A stretch of DNA of 64,000 nt from M3007 sp046160625. Its GTDB lineage: Bacteria > Bacteroidota > Bacteroidia > Chitinophagales > Saprospiraceae. The stretch spans positions 34,741 to 98,740 of the forward strand of contig JBJXGZ010000101.1 of the NCBI GenBank assembly GCA_046160625.1, given 5' to 3'. A program made the position numbers and the translations under genes. How positions within the stretch are numbered: position 1 is the stretch's first letter; each line of letters opens with the position of its first letter. Below the pieces are notes generated by a model. The model searched no databases and was not told the DNA's origin. It was given only the letters and a program-made list of their open reading frames with translations. This document shows, one piece after another, positions 43,478 through 50,976 of the stretch.

Positions 43478-43804
43478 TCAGGATTCATACAATACTTTGC
43501 CGGTTGAAAGGATTTCTTGAACGAAAGAGTGGGGGTGGCTTTTGCCAATCTCGATTTCTTCGGGGGTGTAAACAAGGATGTCCATACCGAAAAACCAGCG
43601 TCGGCCATTTGCCCGCAGGGCTTTGCGGAATTCGGCAGAGCGTTTGTGCTGCGGCAAATCTGATTTTTTTACAACTGCCAAATCCAGGTCGCTGTCATCT
43701 TTCGCTTCGCCTTGTGCGTAAGAACCGAACAAAATAATCTTCTCCGGCTGACATTCGGCCACAAGAATTTTGACAATTTCGTTCAATTGCGCAGATGTAA
43801 CCAT
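43478..43804 (-). CDS. MNT-type nucleotidyltransferase, no adjacent HEPN partner
   Basis: The 108-residue protein has the minimal nucleotidyltransferase motif I-L-F-G-S-Y-A-Q-G-E-A followed by DDSDLDLAVV (G-S-x(9-10)-D-x-D) and a later Asp in FGMDILVY. Such MNT proteins are usually antitoxins that AMPylate or pair with a HEPN RNase. No HEPN-like frame is next to it; xisI is downstream and mrp upstream. The start at 43804 (M-V-T-S) is supported by a TAAATTTG promoter box immediately upstream. Confidence 0.85.
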   Translation of the reverse strand: MVTSAQLNEIVKILVAECQPEKIILFGSYAQGEAKDDSDLDLAVVKKSDLPQHKRSAEFRKALRANGRRWFFGMDILVYTPEEIEIGKSHPHSFVQEILSTGKVLYES

Positions 43805-43819
43805 AGTAATTTTTGTTGG

Positions 43820-43827
43820 CAAATTTA
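43820..43827 (-). promoter_or_regulatory. Bacteroidota -7 box for the MNT gene
   Basis: The minus strand reads TAAATTTG, matching TAnnTTTG, 16 bases upstream of the ATG at 43804. No TTG is at the expected distance. Confidence 0.4.
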
Positions 43828-43905
43828 CGATAAATAATTAAGGGGTTGGTAAAACGTTCGCAACCACACCAAGTGGAGGATAGAAACGATTCCCACCCCT
43901 TACAA

Positions 43906-44958
43906 TCACCCCACCAATGCCCCCACCTGCCTTAACACATTCTTCGCCACTTCAAAAAAAGCATCGGCCACAGTACTGTTGTTTTCAAGTATCGCTGGCT
44001 TTCCAGCATCTCCACCTTCGCGCACGCTTTGCACCAGAGGAATTTGACCCAGTAGCACGGAATTACTTTCCCTAGCCAGTTTCTTGCCGCCGCCTTGCCC
44101 GAAGATAAAGTATTTGTTGTCAGGCAGTTCTGCGGGTGTGAACCAGGACATGTTTTCAACCACACCCAAAATTGGAACATCAATAGAGGGCAGCAAAAAC
44201 ATATTCACCGCCTTTATAGCGTCCGCTAATGCCACATCTTGAGGCGTGGTGACGATTACCACGCCAGTTACGGGTACGGTTTGCACGAGCGTGAGTTGCA
44301 CGTCGCCAGTGCCGGGCGGTAGGTCAACAATAAGAAAGTCGAGTTCAGGCCACAACACCTCGCTCACAAATTGCTTGATTATAGCCGCCAAACGAGGCCC
44401 GCGCAAAACCACAGCCTGCTCCGGCTCAATAATGAAACCAATACTGATACAAGGGATGCCATGTGCTTCCAGCGGAATCATCCTGGGCACGCCCGTCACG
44501 TCGCGCACTTTGGGTCGCTCGCCTACCAGGCCGAGCATGGTGGGTATGCTGGGGCCGTACACGTCTGCGTCGAGCAGGCCGACTCTGGCGCCCAATTGTT
44601 TAAGTCCGACGGCGAGATTCACGGCCACGGTGCTTTTGCCCACGCCTCCTTTGCCGCTGGCCACCGCAATAATGTGTTTGATCTGCGGCACAGAACTCGG
44701 CGGTGCAATACCATCCGTAGCTTTTGCCACGAAGTGAGCATTTACCTGCGCCTGCGGGAAAACCTCTGCGATAGCTCCTATGCAGGCAAAGTTGAGTTCT
44801 GCTTTGCCTTGCATTTGCAAAGAGGGTACCGCGAGTTTGAAATTGACTGCATTGCCCTCTATTTCAAGGTCTTGCACCATGCCTGCCGTCACTATATCGC
44901 GTCCGGTTTGTGGGTCGCGGACATTGCGGAGGGCGTTGAGGATTTGTTCTTTTTCCAT
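43906..44958 (-). CDS. mrp: Mrp/NBP35 family iron-sulfur cluster carrier ATPase
   Basis: Mrp/ApbC proteins carry and deliver Fe-S clusters. The 350-residue product has an N-terminal MIP18/DUF59 domain (NALRNVRDPQTGRDIV...), the deviant Walker A GKGGVGKST, the ADVYGPSIPTMLG switch, VDLPPGTGDVQLT and VTTPQDVALADAIK. The CxxC motif normally seen after the ENMSxF segment is absent: it reads ENMSWFTPAELPDNKYFIFG, which I recall as normal for Bacteroidota homologues. The start at 44958 was chosen over a longer frame that would run into the upstream inverted repeat. Confidence 0.93.
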   Translation of the reverse strand: MEKEQILNALRNVRDPQTGRDIVTAGMVQDLEIEGNAVNFKLAVPSLQMQGKAELNFACIGAIAEVFPQAQVNAHFVAKATDGIAPPSSVPQIKHIIAVASGKGGVGKSTVAVNLAVGLKQLGARVGLLDADVYGPSIPTMLGLVGERPKVRDVTGVPRMIPLEAHGIPCISIGFIIEPEQAVVLRGPRLAAIIKQFVSEVLWPELDFLIVDLPPGTGDVQLTLVQTVPVTGVVIVTTPQDVALADAIKAVNMFLLPSIDVPILGVVENMSWFTPAELPDNKYFIFGQGGGKKLARESNSVLLGQIPLVQSVREGGDAGKPAILENNSTVADAFFEVAKNVLRQVGALVG

Positions 44959-44972
44959 TTTTTTTGATCGTA

Positions 44973-45079
44973 AGCTAATCGAGGAGCACACGGATGACAC
45001 GGATAAGACACGGATTTGCCCTCACAATACAGAAAAATCCGTGTCTTATCCGTGTCATCCGTGTGCTCCTCGATTAGCT
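44973..45079. repeat. Perfect 45-bp inverted repeat of ACACGGAT words
   Basis: Arms 44973-45017 and 45035-45079 are exact reverse complements with a 17-base loop. Each arm has three ACACGGAT-type words (CACACGGATGACACGGATAA...). It lies between the CoA-transferase stop and the mrp start, both minus. The same words recur at the right edge of the window (63955-64000). Confidence 0.92.
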
Positions 45080-45093
45080 CAGCGAGTTTGCCA

Positions 45094-46173
45094 TTAACCG
45101 AATTTGAATGCTATTGTTTTCATGCGCTTGGTCAATACTCCATCTTGCATTTTTTCTTCTAATATCATGTCTTGTGCAGCAGACAATTCAAAAACCGATT
45201 TCATGTCCCGGATTCGGCCAGCAGGGATGCCGTTGGTTCGAAACTTGGTCATTGCTTCATTTAAGGTCATTTTTTCGATTCGTTCTTCCAGTAATCCATT
45301 CAGTCTTCCCCGATTTTTGACTCTCGCTGTATTGGTTTGAAAATCAGGAATTTGCAGCAGATCCTCCAACCCTAATTCCCTGCAAAGATGAGAAAATTGC
45401 CGCTCTGTGCCCACTGCAAGGAGCAGTGTTTGTCCGTCGGAGCACAAAAAGGTGTCACCGTAAGGGGCGATGTTTGGATGTTTGGTTCCCATACGCTGCG
45501 GAATGTGACCGTTCATGAGATAATTGCTTGCCTGGTTCGCGAGGGAGGCAAGCGCGGATTCCAGAAGCGAGGCAGTCACAGTGCTGCCTTCGCCCGTGCA
45601 TTCTCGATGGATCAAGGCCAGTAGGATGGCTTCTTTGAGTTGGTGCGCTGCCAGGATGTCTATGAGGGCGACAGGCAATTTTACAGGCGGCCGGTCGGGT
45701 TCTCCATTCATATATAAAAAACCTGCTTCGGCTTGTAGCACCGCGTCGAAAGCTGGGCTTTCATCCTCCGGGTCGGCGTAAGAATTTAGTTGAGCGTAGA
45801 TAAGTCTTTGGTTTTCAGCGCGTAGTGAGTCCGAGTCGAAGCCCATTCGACGGGCTGAAGAGGGTTTGAAATTTGATATTACGACATCTGCTGTAGCGGC
45901 GACTTTAGTCGCCACACCCCGGTCGGCTGGATTATTGAGGTCCAGTAGCAAGTGTTTCTTACCCCAATTCACACTGCACCAATAGGCAGAAATGGGCGAT
46001 TCTGGATCTTCAGAAGGCTGTTTCCAGCTGCGTGTTACATCACCGCCGGTGGTTTTGTTTTCGATTTTGAGGACTTCCGCGCCGAGTTCGGCGAAGAACA
46101 TCCCAACTGCTGGCCCTGCCAAAACACTGGCAAATTCAACTACTTTTAGGCCCTTGAAAAATTGATTTTGCAT
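45094..46173 (-). CDS. CaiB/BaiF (class III) CoA-transferase
   Basis: Class III CoA-transferases move CoA between carboxylic acids. The 359-residue protein begins L-K-V-V-E-F-A-S-V-L-A-G-P, then AELGAEVLKIENKTTGGDVTR, LDLNNPADRGV, VISNFKPSSARRMGFD, and has the catalytic Asp in FDAVLQAEAGF. Start 46173 (MQNQFFKGLKVVEF) avoids an upstream frame made of repeat. Length is at the short end of the family (about 380-430). The substrate cannot be predicted, as there is no pathway context. Confidence 0.9.
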   Translation of the reverse strand: MQNQFFKGLKVVEFASVLAGPAVGMFFAELGAEVLKIENKTTGGDVTRSWKQPSEDPESPISAYWCSVNWGKKHLLLDLNNPADRGVATKVAATADVVISNFKPSSARRMGFDSDSLRAENQRLIYAQLNSYADPEDESPAFDAVLQAEAGFLYMNGEPDRPPVKLPVALIDILAAHQLKEAILLALIHRECTGEGSTVTASLLESALASLANQASNYLMNGHIPQRMGTKHPNIAPYGDTFLCSDGQTLLLAVGTERQFSHLCRELGLEDLLQIPDFQTNTARVKNRGRLNGLLEERIEKMTLNEAMTKFRTNGIPAGRIRDMKSVFELSAAQDMILEEKMQDGVLTKRMKTIAFKFG

Positions 46174-46182
46174 ATTGTTGTA

Positions 46183-46264
46183 CCCCGGAACGCTGTTCCG
46201 GTAGTTTAGTAGCCCGGAACGCTGTTCCGGGAAAAGCAAATCCCGGAACAGCGTTCCGGGCTAC
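46183..46264. repeat. Inverted repeat of CCCGGAACGCTGTTCCGGG units in a divergent gap
   Basis: Three copies of the 19-base palindromic unit (around GGAACGCTGTTCC) occur at 46183-46201, 46211-46231 and 46242-46260. The last two lie in exact 24-bp inverted arms (46209-46232 and 46241-46264). The array occupies the entire promoter space between the CoA-transferase and NAD(P)HX repair genes. Confidence 0.9.
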
Positions 46265-46269
46265 AGACT

Positions 46270-47781
46270 ATGAAAATATATTCTACCACTCAAACCCGCG
46301 CCTGGGACGCATACACCATTGAAAATGAACCGATTGCTTCGGTGGATTTGATGAATCGTGCCGCGCAGGTATTTACGGACTGGCTGGTTCAAATCTACCC
46401 GGACAATACACGCCCCGTTGTTGTTTTTTGTGGAACAGGCAACAACGGCGGCGATGGAGTGGCAGTGGCCCGGCTGCTGCATTGGCTTGGATTCGATGCA
46501 AAGGTAGTGGTGTGCGATTTCGCAGCGAAGCGAAGTGCGGATTTTGAGGCACAAATCGCCTTGTTGCCTCGACACGGTAACATCAGCATCGAATGGTTCA
46601 ACGTCGCGAAAGACTTGCCTGCAATATCCCCCAATACTTTGATCATCGACGCGCTTTTTGGATCGGGCCTAAACCGAACATTAGAGGGTGAATGGGCGCA
46701 AGTGGTTGATTATCTGAATAAACAGTCCAATGAAGTGGTTTCGATAGATCTGCCGAGTGGGCTCTTAGCCGATGCCCATACTGCGGGGAAAGCCGTAGTG
46801 CATGCTGACCGAAGTTTCAGTTTTGAACAGCCAAAACTTGCTTTTTTCTTTCAAGAAAATGCTGAAAGGGTAGGGGATTGGGCATTTGAAAGTATCGGGC
46901 TTCATCACGATTTTGAACGGAAAACGGAGTCCTCCTTCCAGTATTTGACCAAAAAGGAGGCTGCCGGGCTTTATCGTCCGCGTCCAAAATTCTCGCACAA
47001 AGGCACTTATGGCCATGCGCTGCTGATTGCAGGAAGTTTTGGGAAAATGGGCGCGGCTGTCTTGGCTGCAAAATCTTGTATTCGATCAGGCGTGGGTTTG
47101 CTGACGGTTCATGCGCCAAGATGCGGCAATCTGGTATTGCAAACTTCCGTACCAGAGGCCATGTCCAGTCCGGATCATCGCGCGCAATTTTGGGCAGATG
47201 TGCCTGACATTCAAGGCTATTCGAGCATTGGGGTTGGTCCTGGAATCGGTAAAGCCCCGGAAACGGCCGTTGCTTTGCAGGGGCTCTTGCAGGTATGCGA
47301 GAAGCCCATAGTGCTGGATGCGGATGCGCTGAATTTGCTTTCCGAAAATCCTGAGTGGTGGGATTTTATTCCAAAAAACTCCATCCTAACCCCACACCCA
47401 AAAGAGTTTGAACGACTTTTCGGGAAAACTGAAAATGACTTTCAACGCAATGATTTACAACGAGATAAGGCGCAGGAACACAGTGTATTTATCGTTCTAA
47501 AAAGTGCCCATACAGCCATCGCTTGCCCTGATGGGGAATGTTGCTTCAACTCAACGGGAAATCCGGGTATGGCTACCGGCGGCACGGGGGATGTGTTGAC
47601 GGGTATTTTGACGGGATTGTTGGCACAGGGATATCCGCCGAAATCGGCTACTTTATTGGGTGTTTATTTGCACGGTTTGGCGGGTGATTTGGCGGCTTCC
47701 ACTTTGAGCCAAGAGGCGTTGACGGCAGGCGATTTGGTAGAATTTTTGGGGAAGGCTTGGCTGGAAATTTGTGGCTCCTAA
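46270..47781 (+). CDS. nnr: Bifunctional NAD(P)H-hydrate epimerase / ADP-dependent dehydratase
   Basis: This enzyme repairs hydrated NAD(P)H. The 503-residue protein has an N-terminal NnrE domain (residues 1-215: DLMNRAAQVFTDWL, VVVFCGTGNNGGDGVAVAR, IDALFGSGLNR, SIDLPSGL) and a C-terminal NnrD kinase-fold domain (HKGTYGHALLIAGSFGKMGA, GVGPGIGK, ILTPHPKEFERLFG and the nucleotide loop NPGMATGGTGDVLTG). The fused form is usual in bacteria. All catalytic segments are intact. Transcription must start in or near the inverted repeat, because only five bases separate it from the ATG. Confidence 0.95.
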   Translation: MKIYSTTQTRAWDAYTIENEPIASVDLMNRAAQVFTDWLVQIYPDNTRPVVVFCGTGNNGGDGVAVARLLHWLGFDAKVVVCDFAAKRSADFEAQIALLPRHGNISIEWFNVAKDLPAISPNTLIIDALFGSGLNRTLEGEWAQVVDYLNKQSNEVVSIDLPSGLLADAHTAGKAVVHADRSFSFEQPKLAFFFQENAERVGDWAFESIGLHHDFERKTESSFQYLTKKEAAGLYRPRPKFSHKGTYGHALLIAGSFGKMGAAVLAAKSCIRSGVGLLTVHAPRCGNLVLQTSVPEAMSSPDHRAQFWADVPDIQGYSSIGVGPGIGKAPETAVALQGLLQVCEKPIVLDADALNLLSENPEWWDFIPKNSILTPHPKEFERLFGKTENDFQRNDLQRDKAQEHSVFIVLKSAHTAIACPDGECCFNSTGNPGMATGGTGDVLTGILTGLLAQGYPPKSATLLGVYLHGLAGDLAASTLSQEALTAGDLVEFLGKAWLEICGS

Positions 47782-47897
47782 ATTCTGCATGTGCTATCAA
47801 AGTATGTCTATGCGAAGTTTTGAATGAGGGTTTATGTCATTTGAGATCCACAGGTTTCAAAAAAAACGATTTTCTTTGTGTTGAAATTTATCTCAAA

Positions 47898-48140
47898 ATG
47901 GTCTCACTCGAATATTATCAAGATGCCGTAGAACTCATGGCCACTGGTCCTAGGCCGGAGCAAATAGTCTCTTTCAAACCTTCTGAGAAATTGCAAGAGC
48001 GAGCGAGAGAGCTTGTTTTTAAAGAAAAAGAAGGGGAAATCTCCACGGAAGAAAAGATTGAACTTAACCAAATCCTCTTCTTTGACCACATTATGCGGCT
48101 TATCAAGGCTCGCGCCCGACATTACCTCTCTCCTCAATGA
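47898..48140 (+). CDS. Small protein paired with an HNH endonuclease
   Basis: The 80-residue product (start M-V-S-L-E-Y-Y-Q) is mostly helical and charged: YYQDAVELMATGPRPEQI, SFKPSEKLQERARELVFKEK, STEEKIELNQILFFDHIMRL, KARARHYL. I recall the same small protein in front of HNH genes in Bacteroidota and cyanobacteria, but it has no proven function. The stop overlaps the HNH start by four bases (ATGA), so the two are translationally coupled. An antitoxin or accessory subunit of the nuclease is the natural guess. Confidence 0.7.
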   Translation: MVSLEYYQDAVELMATGPRPEQIVSFKPSEKLQERARELVFKEKEGEISTEEKIELNQILFFDHIMRLIKARARHYLSPQ

Positions 48141-48565
48141 GGCCTCAAATTTCTGCATCTATTCGTCGAGAAGTCATTATTCGTGCTAACTCTCGGTGTG
48201 AATATTGTCGTGTGCATGAAAGTGATTTTTACCTTTCAGGCGAGGTAGATCATATTAAACCGATTAAACACGGAGGCGAGAATGAGGTCGGAAATCTTGC
48301 TTATTCCTATGTTCATTGTAATCGGAATAAAGGCTATGATGAGGCTATAGTACATAATGGCAGGCCTGTAAGAATTTATAACCCGCGAATTGATTTTTGG
48401 ACTGATCATTTTGAACTAGCAGGGGTGATAATTTTACCTAAAACCGAAATTGCAGAAGTGACACTTCTGATTTTGAAAATGAATGCCGAAGAACGTGTCC
48501 GTGAGCGACTGGTTTTTGAATCTGAGGGTACTTATCCCCCACCAGATATTGCTAAATCGAAATGA
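48137..48565 (+). CDS. HNH endonuclease
   Basis: The 142-residue product has a complete HNH/zinc motif: C-E-Y-C, then EVDHIKPIKHGG, then NLAYSYVHCNRNKG. The Cys pairs (CEYC and H-C-N) would bind zinc and the central His (V-D-H) is the catalytic base. The family cuts DNA nonspecifically or at target sites. The C-terminal third is not a known DNA-binding domain. The overlap with the 80-residue gene marks a two-gene module, possibly a toxin-antitoxin or defence unit. Confidence 0.85.
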   Translation: MRPQISASIRREVIIRANSRCEYCRVHESDFYLSGEVDHIKPIKHGGENEVGNLAYSYVHCNRNKGYDEAIVHNGRPVRIYNPRIDFWTDHFELAGVIILPKTEIAEVTLLILKMNAEERVRERLVFESEGTYPPPDIAKSK

Positions 48566-48573
48566 AATTCGAA

Positions 48574-49623
48574 TTACATCAAGAACCGCATCACATCCAC
48601 TCCATCCGGGTAGTCGTTTAAGGTCGGTTTCTGACTTTCTCCAAAAGGCAAAACGGTAAAACCGTTGACCTTTATTTTTCCCACAACACATTGAATTTCA
48701 TCGCGTTTCTCGGTAAGCAGGGCGTCCAGATCCTGTAATTCGTCAAAGTATTCATAATGTACGGAAGCAATGCGGGCTTGCAGGGACGCGTCTTCTTTCA
48801 GGAGCAGGCAGCCGTTGTTTTTATGCGGCACTGCGTTCATGATATAGAGCGTGAAATTGTAGTCGAAGTTGTTTTTGTACTTGTCGTGATTTATCATTTC
48901 GCGGTACTCGTGCAGGGCTTCTAACAAGGTGTCAAAATGGTAACCGTGGGGAATATAGATTTTGCTCACGTTGCGGCAACCAAGCCCGAAGTAGGAGAAA
49001 ATATCTTGCCCGAGTGCATGGAGTTCTTCCGCAGTTTCCATGCCACTCAGCACGGCGACGGAGTTGCGGTTGCGACGGATGATGTGTGGGTATTTGCCAA
49101 AATACTGCTCAAAATACCGGGCTGTATTGTTGCTCCCGGTCGCGATGATTGCATCAAAATTGGCCAGCCGCTCCCCTTCTCCCAAAAACTCGGTGTACGC
49201 CCAGGATTCTTGCATCCATTCGCCCAGTTTTTTTACAAGCACGGGCAGCAAGCGCTTGTCTTTGTCGCTGAGTTTTACTTTCGCACGATGTCCGGCTACG
49301 AAGACACATAGCCAGTCGTGGAAACCTACGAGCGGAATATTTCCGGCCATAATAAGACCAACAGTCTTTTCTGGAAAATCCGATTTCGAGATTGGATATT
49401 GAGCTGCCCAGGCTTCCAGTTTGGCTTTATCCAAAAACTCGTTGGCAATGGCATTCAATGCTTTGCGTGTATTTTCTTCGGTGAACCACTTGTTTTCAAG
49501 ATAGGATTGGTGAACGGCATGGTCGAGTTCATCATCACCGCCGGAGCGGATAAAGTGGCCGAGTTCGGCGAGGAGATCAATGCGTTGCTGGAGCGTCACG
49601 GATGGGTTGGATTTGAGGGGCAA
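48574..49623 (-). CDS. LuxC-like acyl-CoA reductase
   Basis: The 349-residue protein has the LuxC/aldehyde-dehydrogenase-like segments VGLIMAGNIPLVGFHDWL, VKLSDKDKRLLPVL, IIATGSNNTARYFEQYFGK, the Rossmann-adjacent RRNRNSVAVLSG and the catalytic Cys in Y-F-G-L-G-C-R-N-V-S-K. In luminous bacteria LuxC reduces activated fatty acids to aldehydes; in Bacteroidota similar genes lack lux partners and probably supply aldehydes or other acyl reductions. No luciferase genes are near. Its 3' end faces the HNH gene, eight bases away. Confidence 0.88.
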   Translation of the reverse strand: MPLKSNPSVTLQQRIDLLAELGHFIRSGGDDELDHAVHQSYLENKWFTEENTRKALNAIANEFLDKAKLEAWAAQYPISKSDFPEKTVGLIMAGNIPLVGFHDWLCVFVAGHRAKVKLSDKDKRLLPVLVKKLGEWMQESWAYTEFLGEGERLANFDAIIATGSNNTARYFEQYFGKYPHIIRRNRNSVAVLSGMETAEELHALGQDIFSYFGLGCRNVSKIYIPHGYHFDTLLEALHEYREMINHDKYKNNFDYNFTLYIMNAVPHKNNGCLLLKEDASLQARIASVHYEYFDELQDLDALLTEKRDEIQCVVGKIKVNGFTVLPFGESQKPTLNDYPDGVDVMRFLM

Positions 49624-49630
49624 AGGTAGG

Positions 49631-49716
49631 CTGGTGATCGGTTAATTGGTGATTGGTTGAGTGGTGATTGGTTGATTGGTGAGGAACTTCTCGAAAGTTT
49701 AAAACTTTCGGGAAGT
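49631..49716. repeat. GGTGATTGGTT word repeat plus 31-bp palindrome in a divergent gap
   Basis: The words GGTGATTGGTT and relatives recur about four times at 49631-49680. A near-perfect palindrome follows at 49686-49716 around AAAGTTTAAAACTTT with CGAGAAGT/ACTTCTCG-type outer arms. The gap separates the LuxC-like gene and the S41 gene, which diverge. Confidence 0.7.
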
Positions 49717-49792
49717 TGGGCTTAACAGAAACGGTCAATGACAATTTTACTGACATTGCGCTTTATACCTTGCCTCCCAAAATTCAGATGAT

Positions 49793-50854
49793 ATGCCACG
49801 GCAACCAAGTATCTTTTCCATTGTGTATAAAATAAGATTGAGTATTTTACTTAGCCTCCTTTCATTGACTCGGGTATCTGCCCAAACATGCCCTTGTCCT
49901 GCAGCGTTCACTTTCGTTCGAGAAAAAACAGCGTTAAATTATGCCGGATTTTCGGAGAAAGTAACCCCCGCTACCTGGCCTGCGTATGAAGAACATACCC
50001 GTGTATTTCAGCAGCGAGCGGATACAGTACAAGATTTGAAATCTTGTGTTAATCTTTGTATTGATTGGCTTAAATACTTCAATGACAGACACTTGCAAAT
50101 AGGTCCAGACCTGTATAGTTACCCTCGAAGACCTGATTCGGACTTTGCGCTTACTGCATTGGACAGCCAAACCGTGTTGTTTCGCCTGCCTTCCATGGGA
50201 CTTAGATACAAGCCATTAATTGACTCCGTGTTGAGCCGCAACAAGGCCTTGCTCGAAAAACACCCTTACCTGATTATTGATTGCCGGGGCAATGGTGGAG
50301 GAGCATTCAGTACCTGGTACTCGCTTAAGCCATATCTGTACACAGGACCGGTGCTTACGGACGGGATGCTTTATTGGGCTTCTGACGACAATGCTAAATA
50401 TTTGTTGTCGGGTATTAAGCCGGGCATGCCAAAAGCACTAAAAAAGTACCACCAAAAAACTGCTAAATCCATGAAAAAATCCCCGGGCACTTTTGTCGGG
50501 ACCATGAATGCACGGAGGGAGCAGTTAAAAACCGTCATGCCAAATCCCCAAAAAGTAGTAATACTCGTGAATGAGCGCTGTGCCAGCAGTTGTGAGGCTT
50601 TTTTACTTTGGGCAATGCAAAGCAAAAAAGTGACCGTAATGGGCAGTCAGACAGCGGGTATAGCAGATTATGGCTCGATAAACACACTATCCGTGCCTTG
50701 CCATAACTGGCTTTTTGTCTACCCAACCGCCCGCTCCAACCGTGTGGCAGATGGGCGTGGGATTGACAATGTGGGCATTGCGCCCAAAATTATACTGGAT
50801 GACCAAACGGCTGATTGGATTGAATTTGCCCGGTCTTGGTTAAAGGAAAGGTGA
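49793..50854 (+). CDS. S41-family peptidase
   Basis: The 353-residue product has a signal peptide (LLSLLSLTRVSAQ) and a Cys-rich start (TCPCPAAF). The S41 protease core shows LIIDCRGNGGGAFSTWY, VVILVNERCASSCEAFLLWAM with the nucleophile Ser in that block, and VMGSQTAGIADYG. No PDZ domain is evident in the first 150 residues. Tail-specific protease relatives work in the periplasm on envelope proteins or secreted peptides. The exact role is unknown, as the context is unrelated. Confidence 0.85.
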   Translation: MPRQPSIFSIVYKIRLSILLSLLSLTRVSAQTCPCPAAFTFVREKTALNYAGFSEKVTPATWPAYEEHTRVFQQRADTVQDLKSCVNLCIDWLKYFNDRHLQIGPDLYSYPRRPDSDFALTALDSQTVLFRLPSMGLRYKPLIDSVLSRNKALLEKHPYLIIDCRGNGGGAFSTWYSLKPYLYTGPVLTDGMLYWASDDNAKYLLSGIKPGMPKALKKYHQKTAKSMKKSPGTFVGTMNARREQLKTVMPNPQKVVILVNERCASSCEAFLLWAMQSKKVTVMGSQTAGIADYGSINTLSVPCHNWLFVYPTARSNRVADGRGIDNVGIAPKIILDDQTADWIEFARSWLKER

Positions 50855-50976
50855 TTTAAGAGGGGAAGAATGCGCCAAGAATTGGTTTTGTGTAAACATC
50901 AACTTGTTCAAACAAAGATTGCTTTAAACAAACCCACACATGCTGCGTTTTGGGGCATGAAACCGCGTAAATCTTC

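Noticed and set aside
43906..44183. Small minus-strand frames inside mrp
   Set aside because: They are out-of-frame shadows of the ATPase gene.
44973..45079. Possible transposon end or attachment site
   Set aside because: No transposase or integrase and no target-site duplication were seen; the arms are made of internal word repeats.
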